From Pseudolysinimonas_A sp044239695 (GTDB taxonomy: Bacteria; Actinomycetota; Actinomycetes; Actinomycetales; Microbacteriaceae), in NCBI RefSeq assembly GCF_044239695.1, contig NZ_JBIIAW010000001.1:15976-79975 (forward strand): a stretch of DNA of 64,000 nt, in the 5' to 3' direction. How positions within the stretch are numbered: the first letter of the stretch is position 1; the number at the start of each line of letters is the position of its first letter. Of the stretch, positions 15,799-24,925 are shown in pieces. Under the pieces are notes generated by a model, which ran no database searches, was not told where the DNA came from, and worked only from the letters and a program-made list of their open reading frames with translations. A program made the translations under genes and the position numbers.

Positions 15799-18700
15799 AT
15801 GCACACCGACACCGCCCTCGTCGAGGCCCGCCTCGCCCGTTTCGTGCGCGACAAGCTCGAGCCCGCCGTCTATCGTGACGCCCACCCGCTGACAGCGACC
15901 GCCTGGGTCGCCCCCGGCGAGCCGGTGCCGTTCGCCGAGGCCATCGCGCAGCCGTTCGACCCCGTGCCGCTCGGCTGGCGGTGGGGCCGCGCGTGGTCGA
16001 CGGTGTGGTTCCATGTGACGGGCACCTCGCCCTGGGCCGACGGGCCGCCGGAGGGGACGCGCGCCGAGATCCTCGTCGACTTCGGGTACAACCGGTCGCG
16101 CTCCGGATTCCAGGCGGAGGCGTTCGCCTACCGGCCGGACGGCACGCCGATCAAGTCGATCGCACCGTTGAACTCGTACCTGCCGTGGGCCGGAGGGCCG
16201 ATCGACCTCTACCTCGAGGCCGCCGCGAACCCCGACGTCGCGGGGGACTACACGTTCGAGCCGACGCCGTACGGGGAGTGGGAGACCTCGCCCGAGGACC
16301 CGCTGTACTCGCTCGCCCAGCTCGAGATCGCCCTGCTCGACGTCGCCGTGTGGGAGTTGAGCCGCGACGTGTGGACGCTTCGCGGGCTCATGGCCGAGCT
16401 GCCCGCCGACTCGACCCGACGCCATGTCGTGCTGCGCGCCCTCGAGGACATGCTGGATGTCGTCGACCCGACCGACGTCTCGGGCACCGCCGCCGCCGGA
16501 CGGGCGGCGCTCGCGCCGGCGCTCGCCGCCCCGGCGAACGCCTCCGCCCACCGCATCGTCGCGACCGGGCACGCGCACATCGACTCCGCGTGGCTCTGGC
16601 CGCTGCGCGAGACGGTGCGCAAGTGCGCGCGCACCTTCACGAATGTGATGACGCTGATGGACGAGCATCCCGACTTCGTCTTCGCCTGCTCGTCGGCGCA
16701 GCAGTACCTCTGGATGAAGGAGCACCACCCCGCGGTCTGGGAGCGCATCACGATCAAGGTGGCCGAGGGCCGGTTCGTGCCGGTCGGCGGGATGTGGGTC
16801 GAATCCGACACCAACATGCCCGGCTCGGAGGCGATGGCCCGGCAGTTCATCGCGGGCAAGCGGTTCTTCCTCGAGGAGTTCGGCGTCGAGTGCGAGGAGG
16901 CCTGGCTGCCCGACTCGTTCGGCTACTCGGCGGCGCTGCCGCAGATCGTCGCGCTCGCCGGGGAGAAGTGGTTCCTCACCCAGAAGATCTCGTGGAACCA
17001 GGTCAACCGCATGCCGCACCACACCTTCTGGTGGGAGGGCATCGACGGCACCCGCGTGTTCACGCACTTCCCGCCGGCCGACACCTACATCAGCGAGATC
17101 TCCGGTGCGGAACTCGCGCACGCCGAGCGCAACTTCTCGGAGAAGGGCCGGGCGGGCATCTCGCTCGTGCCGTTCGGCTGGGGTGACGGCGGCGGCGGCC
17201 CGACGCGCGAGATGATCGCCGCCGCGCACCGCACCGCCGACCTCGAAGGCTCGCCCAAGGTGACGATCGGATCGCCCCGGTCGTTCTTCGAGCAGGCCGA
17301 GGCCGAGTATCCCGACGCGCCGGTCTGGTCGGGCGAGATGTACCTCGAGCTGCACCGCGGCGTCTTCACGTCGCAACTGCGCACGAAGCAGGGCAACCGG
17401 CGCAACGAGGGGCTGTTGCGCGAAGCGGAACTCTGGGCCGCGACCGCGACCCTCCGCACCGGCGCGGCGTACCCGCGGGCGGAGCTCGAAGCGGCCTGGC
17501 AGGACGTGCTGCTGCTGCAGTTCCACGACATCCTGCCCGGCTCGGCGATCGCCTGGGTGCACCGCGAAGCCGAGCGCCGGCACGCCGCAGTCTCGGCGAC
17601 GCTCGAGCGGATCATCACGGATGCCCTCGCGGTGCTGGGTTCGGCCGACGGCGACCTCCTCGCCGTCAACTCCGCGCCGTTCGCCCGGGCCGGTGTGCCC
17701 GCGCTCGGCGCCGGGTCGGCGGTGGCCGGCAATGCGGTCGATTCCACGGAGGCCGACGGGGGGCACGTCCTCGACAACGGCGTCGTGCGCGTCGTCGTCG
17801 ACGCCGGGGGCCGCGTGACCTCGCTCGTCGCGCACGCCGACGGCCGCGAGGCGATCCCGGTGGGCGACCCGGCGGCCGCGCTGCGGGTGCACCGCGACCT
17901 GCCCAACCTCTGGGATGCCTGGGACCTCGACGCCCACTACCGCCGCACCGTGACCGAACTCGACATCGCCGACGAGGTGCGCCTCGACCGGGATGCCGAC
18001 GGCACGGCCCGGGTCGTCAGCATCCGCCGGTTCGGCGACTCGACGATCGAGCTCGCCGTGGTCCTGCGGCCGGCAGCGGATGCCGTCGAACTCGACGTCG
18101 CCGTGGATTGGCGGGAGCAGGAGCGCATCCTGAAGCTCGCGGTGCCGCTCGACGTGCACGCCGACCGCGTGGCCGCCGAGACCCAGTTCGGGCACCTGTT
18201 CCGCTCCACGCACGTCAACACCAGCTGGGATGCCGCGCGCTTCGAGGCCTGTCAGCATCGGTTCCTGCACGTCGGCGAGCCGGGCTACGGCGTCGCGATC
18301 GCCAACGACTCCACCTACGGCTACGACGTCGACCGGCGCACGCGGTCCGGAGGCGGCACGACGACGACGGTGCGGTTCTCGGTCATCCGGGCACCGCGCT
18401 TCCCCGACCCGGAATCCGACCAGGGTGAGCACCGGCTGCGCTTCCGGCTGCGGCCCGGCTCGGCGATCGCGGATGCCGTCGCCCTCGGGTACGACCTGGC
18501 GAACCCGGTGCGCGCCGTGCGCGCGACCGCCCCGGTGCTGCCGATCGTCACGTCGAGCCACCAGGCGGTCGTCGTCGAGACGGTCAAGCTCGCGGAAGAC
18601 GGCAGCGGCGACCTCGTCGTGCGGCTCTACGAGTCGCTCGGCGGGCGGGCCCGCACGACCCTGGCCTTCGACGGATCGGCCGACCTGGCTGAGGTGACCG

Positions 18701-18816
18701 ACCTGCTCGAGCGCCCGCTCGAGGGCGAGCCCACCGCGGCCGGCGCCGCGCTCGACCTGGACTTCCGCGCGTTCCAGATCCGCACGGTGCGCTTCCGCGG
18801 CGTGGTGGCCCGATGA
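15799..18816 (+). CDS. GH38 alpha-mannosidase
   Basis: A 1005-residue cytosolic class II alpha-mannosidase. After a 250-residue N-terminal domain comes ATGHAHIDSAWLWPLRETV, whose His and Asp are zinc ligands. AWLPDSFGYSAALPQ near residue 370 holds the nucleophile Asp (also a zinc ligand), and LQFHDILPGSAI near 575 provides another zinc His. The rest is the middle helical domain and the C-terminal beta domains. All catalytic residues are present and the length fits the bacterial ManC-like subgroup. It lies 9 bp after the GH36 gene and overlaps the GH2 gene by 4 bp. Substrate: alpha-mannosides, inferred from the family. Confidence 0.93.
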   Translation: MHTDTALVEARLARFVRDKLEPAVYRDAHPLTATAWVAPGEPVPFAEAIAQPFDPVPLGWRWGRAWSTVWFHVTGTSPWADGPPEGTRAEILVDFGYNRSRSGFQAEAFAYRPDGTPIKSIAPLNSYLPWAGGPIDLYLEAAANPDVAGDYTFEPTPYGEWETSPEDPLYSLAQLEIALLDVAVWELSRDVWTLRGLMAELPADSTRRHVVLRALEDMLDVVDPTDVSGTAAAGRAALAPALAAPANASAHRIVATGHAHIDSAWLWPLRETVRKCARTFTNVMTLMDEHPDFVFACSSAQQYLWMKEHHPAVWERITIKVAEGRFVPVGGMWVESDTNMPGSEAMARQFIAGKRFFLEEFGVECEEAWLPDSFGYSAALPQIVALAGEKWFLTQKISWNQVNRMPHHTFWWEGIDGTRVFTHFPPADTYISEISGAELAHAERNFSEKGRAGISLVPFGWGDGGGGPTREMIAAAHRTADLEGSPKVTIGSPRSFFEQAEAEYPDAPVWSGEMYLELHRGVFTSQLRTKQGNRRNEGLLREAELWAATATLRTGAAYPRAELEAAWQDVLLLQFHDILPGSAIAWVHREAERRHAAVSATLERIITDALAVLGSADGDLLAVNSAPFARAGVPALGAGSAVAGNAVDSTEADGGHVLDNGVVRVVVDAGGRVTSLVAHADGREAIPVGDPAAALRVHRDLPNLWDAWDLDAHYRRTVTELDIADEVRLDRDADGTARVVSIRRFGDSTIELAVVLRPAADAVELDVAVDWREQERILKLAVPLDVHADRVAAETQFGHLFRSTHVNTSWDAARFEACQHRFLHVGEPGYGVAIANDSTYGYDVDRRTRSGGGTTTTVRFSVIRAPRFPDPESDQGEHRLRFRLRPGSAIADAVALGYDLANPVRAVRATAPVLPIVTSSHQAVVVETVKLAEDGSGDLVVRLYESLGGRARTTLAFDGSADLAEVTDLLERPLEGEPTAAGAALDLDFRAFQIRTVRFRGVVAR

Positions 18817-21728
18817 CCGCCGACGGGCGCCCGGTCGCGCCCCATCCGCTCGCCGATCCCCGGCCCGCGCCCGGTGCTGTCGCACCCGCGGCGAGTCTGA
18901 CGACCGACGCGCGTGAGGTCGTGCTCGACGGCACCTGGCGGTTCCGGTTCGCGGCGACGGCGGCCGAGGCCACCCCCGACCTCGCCGACCCGCAGCTCGA
19001 CGACGCCGACTGGGTCGACATTCGCGTGCCGGCGAGTTTCGTCATGCCCGGACTCGTGGCGGGGGAGCACGGCGCGCCGGCCTACACGAACGTGCGTTAC
19101 CCCTTTCCGATCGATCCGCCCTTCCCGCCCGACGCGAACCCGGTCGGTGAGTATCGGCTGCACGTCGCCCTCGACGCCCCACCCGCCCGGGCTCACCTGA
19201 CCTTCGGCGGCGTCGAAGGAGCGGGCGACGTCTGGCTCAACGGAACGCTGCTCGGCTCCACCCGGGGCAGCCGGTTGCCGACGACCTTCGACGTGTCGGG
19301 TCTGCTCGCCGCCGAGAATCTGCTCGCGGTGCGGGTGCACACCTTCAGCGCCGCCTCGTACCTCGAGGACCAGGACGAATGGTGGGCGCCCGGCATCATC
19401 CGCTCGGTGACCCTGCGCGAACGACCTGACGGCGCCGTCGACGACGTGCGCGTGGTCGCCGAGTGGCTCGACGGGGTCGCGACGATCCGCGTCGACGTCA
19501 CCACGGCATCCGCCGAGGTGAGCGTGCGGATCGTCGAGACAGGGCTCGACATCCCGGCCGGTGTGAGAGTTCCCGTACCGGGCGCGGCGGCGTGGTCGGC
19601 CGAGGATCCCGTGCTCTACACGGTGCGGGTCACGACGCCCGGCGAGACGGTGCAGACCCGCACCGGCTTCCGCACCGTCGGCATCCGCGACGGCGTCTTC
19701 GAAGTGAACGGGATGCCCGTGCAGCTGCGCGGCGTCAACCGTCACGAGCACCACCCGCGCTTCGGACGGCACGTGCCGCGCGACGTCGTCGAGGCCGAGC
19801 TCGCCCTGATGAAGCGCTCCAACATCAACGCCATCCGCACCTCCCACTACCCGCCCGACCCGCTGCTGCTCGACCTGGCCGACGAGCTCGGGTTCTGGGT
19901 CATCGACGAGTGCGACCTCGAGACGCACGGCTTCGGAGAGGTCGCCTGGCGCCGCAACCCGACCGACGACCCGGCCTGGGAAGCCGCGATCCGCGACCGT
20001 GCCGCACGCATGGTCGAGCGCGACAAGAACCACCCGAGCATCGTCCTCTGGTCGCTCGGCAACGAGGCGGGCGTCGGACGCAACCTCGCGGCGATGGCGG
20101 ACGAGATCCGCGGGCGCGACGCGACCCGGTTGCTGCACTACGAGGGCGACCAGGCCTGCGCCCACGTCGACGTCTGGTCGCGGATGTACGCGCACCCCGA
20201 CGAGGTCGCGGCGATCGGAGCCGGAACGGAGCCCGCCCTCGGCGATCCCGAGCTGGATGCGCGGCGTCGCGCGATGCCGTTCGTGCTCTGCGAGTACGCG
20301 CACGCGATGGGCACCGGCCCCGGAGGTCTCTCCGAGTACCAGCGGCTGTTCGACGCGCACCCCCGGCTGATGGGCGGCTTCGTCTGGGAGTGGCTCGAGC
20401 ACGGCATCCACATCGACACCCCCGATGGTGGTGTCGCCACCCGATACGGCGGCGACTTCGGCGAGACGGTGCACGACGGCAACTTCGTGATCGACGGACT
20501 CGTCGCCGCCGATCGCACGCCGCGCCCGCAACTCGCCGACCTCGCCGCGGTCTTCGCCCCCCTCGACCTGCGGATCGCCGGGGGGATGCTGCAGGTGCGC
20601 TCCCGCCTCGACCACGCCGACTCCTCCCGCTTCGGGCTGGCCTGGCGCATCGAGACCGCCGGCGGGACGCGCGCGTCCGGAGCCCTCGACTTCGCGCCCC
20701 TCGCCGCGCGCGGAGAGGGCGAGATCGCCCTCCCGGAGCGGCCGGGTGCCGGCGAGGTGCTCGTCGTCGACGCGACGCTCGCCCGCGACGAGCCCTGGGC
20801 CGACGCCGGATGGGTGGTGGCGAGGGTCACCGAGGCGCGCTGCGAGGATGGCGAGGCCGTGCGACGGCCCGCTCCGCGTCGCGCGACGGCTCTCGGTGAC
20901 CTGGACCTCGATCCCGCGACAGGTGCCCCGCGGGCCTTCGGCGATCTCGCCCTCGAGGACTGGCGGCTCGAACTCGCCCGGGTGCCCACCGACAACGACC
21001 GGCACCGCGGCTGGGAGGAGCCCAACGCCCCGTCGTACGCCGAACGCTGGGAGCGGCTCGGGCTGCACGATCTCCGGTCGCGACTGACCCGGCTGGAGCG
21101 CAGCGACGACCGCATCGTCGTCGAGACCGTCATCGGCGGGCCCGCTACGGATGCCCGGGTCGAGGCCCGTTGGACGTGGAGCCCGCACCGCGACGGCATC
21201 CGTCTCGTCCTCGACGTCGACCCGCGCGGGACGTGGCCGCGCTGGAGTTCGCATTGGGCGCGCGTGGGCCTCGCCTTCGCCCTCCGCGGTGACGGCCGCA
21301 CGCTCGACTGGTGCGGCCTCGGCCCCGGTGCCGCCTACCCCGACACCGGCCAGGCGGCGACCGCGGGGTGGTACACCGCCGCGGTCGCCGACCTCCCCGA
21401 GCGCACGGTGCGCCCGCAGGAGAGCGGATCGCGCGGCGGCATCCACTGGGCCCGCCTCTCGGGATCGTCGGGACCCGCCCTCGAGGTGCGTCCGCTCGAC
21501 CCCGTGGCGATCACCGCTCGACCGTGGTCGGCGGCCGAACTCGCGGCGGCCGACCACGACGATCAGCTCCGTGGCGACGGCCGGACGCACGTCACCGTCG
21601 ACCTCGTGCAGGCCGGGGTCGGTACGGCCGCGTGCGGGCCGGGCGTCCTGCCGCCGTACCGGTTGCGGGCTCGGCGCGTCACCGGGTCGCTGCTGTTCTC
21701 GCTGTCCGACCCGAGGAGCCCCGAGTGA
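18813..21728 (+). CDS. GH2 beta-galactosidase (LacZ-type)
   Basis: A 971-residue GH2 enzyme, only slightly shorter than LacZ. Its order is a jelly-roll sugar-binding domain (GDVWLNGTLLG near residue 140), an immunoglobulin-like domain and then the barrel, opening with LRGVNRHEHHPRFGRHVP. INAIRTSHYPPDP and WVIDECDLETHGF follow. The acid/base Glu is in WSLGNEAGVG near 418 and the nucleophile Glu in LCEYAHAMGTGPGG near 494. The C-terminal part corresponds to the Bgal_small_N domain (GLGPGAAYPDTG). The ATG overlaps the GH38 stop (ATGA). No signal peptide. Confidence 0.92.
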   Translation: MTADGRPVAPHPLADPRPAPGAVAPAASLTTDAREVVLDGTWRFRFAATAAEATPDLADPQLDDADWVDIRVPASFVMPGLVAGEHGAPAYTNVRYPFPIDPPFPPDANPVGEYRLHVALDAPPARAHLTFGGVEGAGDVWLNGTLLGSTRGSRLPTTFDVSGLLAAENLLAVRVHTFSAASYLEDQDEWWAPGIIRSVTLRERPDGAVDDVRVVAEWLDGVATIRVDVTTASAEVSVRIVETGLDIPAGVRVPVPGAAAWSAEDPVLYTVRVTTPGETVQTRTGFRTVGIRDGVFEVNGMPVQLRGVNRHEHHPRFGRHVPRDVVEAELALMKRSNINAIRTSHYPPDPLLLDLADELGFWVIDECDLETHGFGEVAWRRNPTDDPAWEAAIRDRAARMVERDKNHPSIVLWSLGNEAGVGRNLAAMADEIRGRDATRLLHYEGDQACAHVDVWSRMYAHPDEVAAIGAGTEPALGDPELDARRRAMPFVLCEYAHAMGTGPGGLSEYQRLFDAHPRLMGGFVWEWLEHGIHIDTPDGGVATRYGGDFGETVHDGNFVIDGLVAADRTPRPQLADLAAVFAPLDLRIAGGMLQVRSRLDHADSSRFGLAWRIETAGGTRASGALDFAPLAARGEGEIALPERPGAGEVLVVDATLARDEPWADAGWVVARVTEARCEDGEAVRRPAPRRATALGDLDLDPATGAPRAFGDLALEDWRLELARVPTDNDRHRGWEEPNAPSYAERWERLGLHDLRSRLTRLERSDDRIVVETVIGGPATDARVEARWTWSPHRDGIRLVLDVDPRGTWPRWSSHWARVGLAFALRGDGRTLDWCGLGPGAAYPDTGQAATAGWYTAAVADLPERTVRPQESGSRGGIHWARLSGSSGPALEVRPLDPVAITARPWSAAELAAADHDDQLRGDGRTHVTVDLVQAGVGTAACGPGVLPPYRLRARRVTGSLLFSLSDPRSPE

Positions 21729-22984
21729 CCGAACCCACCGAGATCGATACCGGCGTCGACGGCATCGTGGTGCGCCTGCATCCCGTCGACCGGCTCACCT
21801 TCGGCTCCTTCGTCGACTGCAACATGGCGACCGCCTGGATCGGCGAGACCTTCCGCATCTTTCCGGGCAAGTACGGCGAGGATCCGGTGTGGGGTGACGG
21901 ATCGCACCTGAAGTACGCCGACGGGGCGACCGTGGCCGAGGCGTTCGAGCGGCGTCCGGATGAGTTCCGCACCCCGGAGCTTCCGCCGAACGCGCCTCGG
22001 GGGACGCCGGGCCTGCACGGCGCGGTGTGGTTCGAGACGGTCTACCAGGATCCCGCCGACGCCTCCGGCCGCACCCTCTACGCGCTGTACCACAACGAGA
22101 ACTACCCCGAGACGTTGCCGTTCGACCCGGAGACCGGCGAAGGCCTGAGCGACACCGACTGGCCGCCCGGTCTCCAGGGCGACGGCTCGGTTCAGGCGGC
22201 GCCGCGCATCGGCATCATGCACTCGACCGACGGCGGCGAGAGCTGGGCCGATCGCGGCATCCTGCTCGAGGACCGCGACGAGCGGATGATCCGCCTTCCC
22301 GTCAATCGCAACTACTGCTTCCCTGGCGGGGTGGGCGACCCGAGCGCGGTGGCCGACGGCGACCACCTCTACGTCTTCTTCGGCGAGTACGCCTACCCGA
22401 CGGCCTGGTCGGCCGACACCTGGGATCGGGATGCCGAGGCTGCCGCGCAGTGCATCTCGGTGGCGCGGATCCCGCTCGCCGAACTGGACGACCCCACCGG
22501 CGCGGCGCGGCGCTGGGACGGCACCGCCTTCGCCGCCGCCTGGGACGGGGTCGGGCAGCCCATCGCGAGTCTGCGCATCCCGACCGGCGAGGGCGGTGGG
22601 GCCGTGTCGCAGGGGGACGAGCTGTACTACTGGGGTCCGTCGGTGAGCTGGAACGAGCACCTCGGCGTCTGGGTGATGCTCATGGGACGGGTCGACGGCC
22701 CGTTCTGGGTGGGCGACAGCCTCTACCTCTCGATCAACCCGAACCGCCACCTCGGCGACGGGGCGAACGCTCAGGACTGGTCGACCCCGGTGCGCATCGT
22801 GCACCGCCCCGGTCACACCCTCTGGTACCCGTCGCTGCAGCCGACCGACAGCCCGGAGGATCTCGCGGCGCGGCGCACCTCACTGCGGCTCGGTCGCGAC
22901 GCGCGCCTGTTCTTCAAGGACATGGCCGGTGACGACCACGTGTACGTGAGCGACTTCCGCGTCGAGTTCGACCGGCGCCCGTAG
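21725..22984 (+). CDS. Unrecognised Asp-box propeller protein in glycosidase operon
   Basis: A 419-residue cytosolic protein starting at a GTG that overlaps the GH2 stop (GTGA), last in the GH36-GH38-GH2 operon. It has one clear Asp-box near residue 167 (STDGGESW), the turn motif of sialidase-like propellers. Conserved-looking acidic and aromatic stretches include VDCNMATAWIGETFRIF, GGVGDPSAVADGDHLYVFF and YYWGPSVSWNEHLGVWVMLM. The repeats of beta strands with D-G-D-x-L-Y-V-F patterns suggest a five-bladed propeller like GH43, GH32 or GH130. I cannot place it in a named family. A glycosidase or phosphorylase role is an inference from fold and operon only. Confidence 0.6.
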   Translation: MTEPTEIDTGVDGIVVRLHPVDRLTFGSFVDCNMATAWIGETFRIFPGKYGEDPVWGDGSHLKYADGATVAEAFERRPDEFRTPELPPNAPRGTPGLHGAVWFETVYQDPADASGRTLYALYHNENYPETLPFDPETGEGLSDTDWPPGLQGDGSVQAAPRIGIMHSTDGGESWADRGILLEDRDERMIRLPVNRNYCFPGGVGDPSAVADGDHLYVFFGEYAYPTAWSADTWDRDAEAAAQCISVARIPLAELDDPTGAARRWDGTAFAAAWDGVGQPIASLRIPTGEGGGAVSQGDELYYWGPSVSWNEHLGVWVMLMGRVDGPFWVGDSLYLSINPNRHLGDGANAQDWSTPVRIVHRPGHTLWYPSLQPTDSPEDLAARRTSLRLGRDARLFFKDMAGDDHVYVSDFRVEFDRRP

Positions 22985-22986
22985 AC

Positions 22987-23004
22987 CGCCGGGGTCAGCC
23001 GGCG
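22987..23004. terminator. GC-rich hairpin between convergent operons
   Basis: CGCCGG at 22987-22992 and CCGGCG at 22999-23004 form a perfect 6-bp stem with a 6-nt loop, located between the stop of the propeller gene (22984) and the stop of the convergent Gfo/Idh/MocA gene (23006). It lacks a T-tract; actinobacterial terminators often do. It is symmetric, so it could serve both directions. Confidence 0.45.
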
Positions 23005-23005
23005 C

Positions 23006-24103
23006 TCAGAGGGTCGCGGCGAACGGGTCCCAGTCCTCGGGCAGCGCCGGCGGCACCTCGACAGTGCTCGGGATGTCGACGGCCTCCCCGTGCGCGGCGG
23101 ACTCCTCGAGTGCGCACATGAGGTCGAGCACGTGGAAGGCGAGGAGCCCGGAGGCGCGCTCCGGCCGACCGGCGCGGATGGCCCGGGCCAGTTCGACCAC
23201 CCCGTGTCCGCGCGTCATGGTCGCTCCCGTCGACGGGACCGGCGCCGACTCGCCGGAGCCGCGCCACAGCGTCGAGTCGCCGTCGAAGTTGTTGGGGTCG
23301 GGCAGCACGAGCGCCCCTTCGGTCCCCGACACCTCGAGCACGCCCGCGCGTTCCAGGGGCGACTGGAAACTGAAGGTGACCTGCGCGCTCGCCCCGCTCG
23401 CGAAGTCGACGATCCCCGCGACGTGCGTCGGCACCTCTACCGGGAACACCGTCCCTTCGCGCGGGCCCGACCCGATGATGCGTTCGGCGCGGGAGCGCGA
23501 GCCGCGGGCGATCACCCGGGTTGCCGGACCGAAGAGCTGCACGAGCCAGCTCAGGTAGTAGGGACCCATGTCGAAGAGCGGACCGCCGCCCCGCGCGTAG
23601 AGGAACTCGGGGCTCGGGTGCCAGCTCTCCGGCCCGGCGACCTGGAACAGGCTCAGCCCGGTGAGCGGGGTGCCGATCGCGCCCGACTCGATCAGGCGAC
23701 GGGCGGTCTGCAGCCCGGCACCGAGGATCGTGTCGGGTGCGCAGGCCGCCCGCAGCCCGGCAGCATCCGCGGCGGCGAGCAGCTCACGCCCCGAATCGCG
23801 ATCGAGACCGAACGGCTTCTCGCTGAACACGTGCTTGCCGGCCGCGATCGCCGCGATCCCGACCGGCACGTGCGCCGCCGGGATCGTCAGATTGACGACG
23901 ATGTCGATGTCGTCCCGCGCCAGCAACTGCTCCACCGTGCCGCTCTCCGGGACACCGAACTCCGCGGCGCGCGCGGCGGCACGGTCGGCGTCCAGGTCCG
24001 CGAGCATGCGCACGTCGACATCCGCCGCGTCGCGGAGGTTGGGCAGGTACTGCGTGCTGATGACGCCGGCTCCGATGACGCCGACGCCGACCGGCCCGCT
24101 CAC
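23006..24103 (-). CDS. Gfo/Idh/MocA family oxidoreductase
   Basis: A 365-residue NAD(P)-dependent sugar oxidoreductase. The Rossmann motif GVGVIGAGVISTQYL is at about residues 5-19 and FSEKPFGLDRDSG near 91 carries the EKP triad. The C-terminal domain has GGPLFDMGPYYLSWLVQLFG, where the position usually held by the catalytic His is occupied by Tyr; this variant occurs in a recognised subset of the family. The GTG start overlaps the isomerase stop (GTGA). It is distinct from the ThuB-like paralogue at 12627-13715. Probable sugar or sugar-derivative oxidation. Confidence 0.85.
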   Translation of the reverse strand: MSGPVGVGVIGAGVISTQYLPNLRDAADVDVRMLADLDADRAAARAAEFGVPESGTVEQLLARDDIDIVVNLTIPAAHVPVGIAAIAAGKHVFSEKPFGLDRDSGRELLAAADAAGLRAACAPDTILGAGLQTARRLIESGAIGTPLTGLSLFQVAGPESWHPSPEFLYARGGGPLFDMGPYYLSWLVQLFGPATRVIARGSRSRAERIIGSGPREGTVFPVEVPTHVAGIVDFASGASAQVTFSFQSPLERAGVLEVSGTEGALVLPDPNNFDGDSTLWRGSGESAPVPSTGATMTRGHGVVELARAIRAGRPERASGLLAFHVLDLMCALEESAAHGEAVDIPSTVEVPPALPEDWDPFAATL

Positions 24104-24846
24104 GCCGCGCCCTCGATCCGCTCGAGGTTCGCCTTGCCGAGCGCCAGACCCTGGTAGAGATCGCCGGCGTACTCGTCGAACTCGAGGATGCGGCGGGCCT
24201 CCGGGGCGGCACCGAGAACGGCCGCGAGTGGCATCGCACCCTCGCCCGCCGGCAGCTGGGCGTGGGTGTCGTGACTGATCGGGCCGTCCTTCACGTGGAT
24301 GGCGGCCACTCGTGCGCCGAGCTGCTCGAGCAGGGCGACGGGGTCGCTGCCGCCGACCGCGGCCCAGTAGGTGTCGAGTTCGATCCGCACGGCGTCGTCG
24401 AGGTGCTCGGCGAGGGTCAGCAGCACCGGTTGGCCGTCCAGACGGTGCTCGAGCTCCCACGCGTGGTTGTGGTAGCCGACCTCGATTCCGTGCGGCGCGA
24501 AGCGGGCCGCCACCGCGTTGAGGCGGTCAGCGAGACGCGCGATGTCGTCGCGCGAGGTCCACTCCTCCACCGGGATGAACGGTTCGATCACGAGCCGGGT
24601 GCCGAGGCGATCGGCGGCGGTCAGGACGGCGTCGAGGTCGCCGTCGACGAGGCCGGCGTGGGCGGTGGGGGCAGAGAGCCCGTGGCGCGCGAGCGGCCCG
24701 GCGAGCAGCTCGACCGACTCGGCGAGCCCGAACGGCTCGACCGCCGTCAGCCCGATCGCCGCCACCTTGCCGAGCGTCGCGTCGGGATCGGCCGCCAGGT
24801 CGTCGCGCAGCGTGTAGAGCTGAACAGACAGGGGCATTCGCGTCAT
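24100..24846 (-). CDS. Sugar phosphate isomerase/epimerase (AP endonuclease 2-type TIM barrel)
   Basis: A 248-residue TIM-barrel protein. Expected metal-site residues appear in order: Glu in LVIEPFIP, His in GYHNHAWELE, Asp in RIELDTYWAAV, His in AIHVKDGP and the last Glu in RRILEFDEYAG. Proteins of this family isomerise or epimerise sugars. Some members that sit beside Gfo/Idh/MocA dehydrogenases cleave 3-keto glycosides, an attractive possibility here because it is coupled (GTGA) to such a dehydrogenase. ATG at 24846 has GGAG 5 nt upstream; an ATG three codons later is less well placed. Confidence 0.82.
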   Translation of the reverse strand: MTRMPLSVQLYTLRDDLAADPDATLGKVAAIGLTAVEPFGLAESVELLAGPLARHGLSAPTAHAGLVDGDLDAVLTAADRLGTRLVIEPFIPVEEWTSRDDIARLADRLNAVAARFAPHGIEVGYHNHAWELEHRLDGQPVLLTLAEHLDDAVRIELDTYWAAVGGSDPVALLEQLGARVAAIHVKDGPISHDTHAQLPAGEGAMPLAAVLGAAPEARRILEFDEYAGDLYQGLALGKANLERIEGAA

Positions 24847-24884
24847 GGCGTCTCCGTCGACAGGCCCGGCTCGACAGCCCGGGT

Positions 24885-24903
24885 GGATCCTTAGATCATA
24901 CCA
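24885..24903 (-). promoter_or_regulatory. Shared element copy D (-10 box with candidate operator)
   Basis: Reads TGGTATGATCTAAGGATCC on the minus strand, about 40 nt before the isomerase ATG. It shares GGTATGATCTAA with copy B. It marks the far end of the carbohydrate island. Confidence 0.5.
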
Positions 24904-24925
24904 ATAGCCTGACCCGCCCCCGCGG

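Noticed and set aside
14785..18885. A 1366-codon open frame on the minus strand opposite the GH36 and GH38 genes
   Set aside because: It is antisense to two genes with complete catalytic motifs. Its translation is rich in Arg, His, Val and Asp repeats without domains, a normal by-product of GC-biased codons in the opposite strand.
18627..21590. A 987-codon open frame on the minus strand opposite the GH2 gene
   Set aside because: Same reason: shadow of the LacZ-type gene; no motif, no ribosome site, no promoter.
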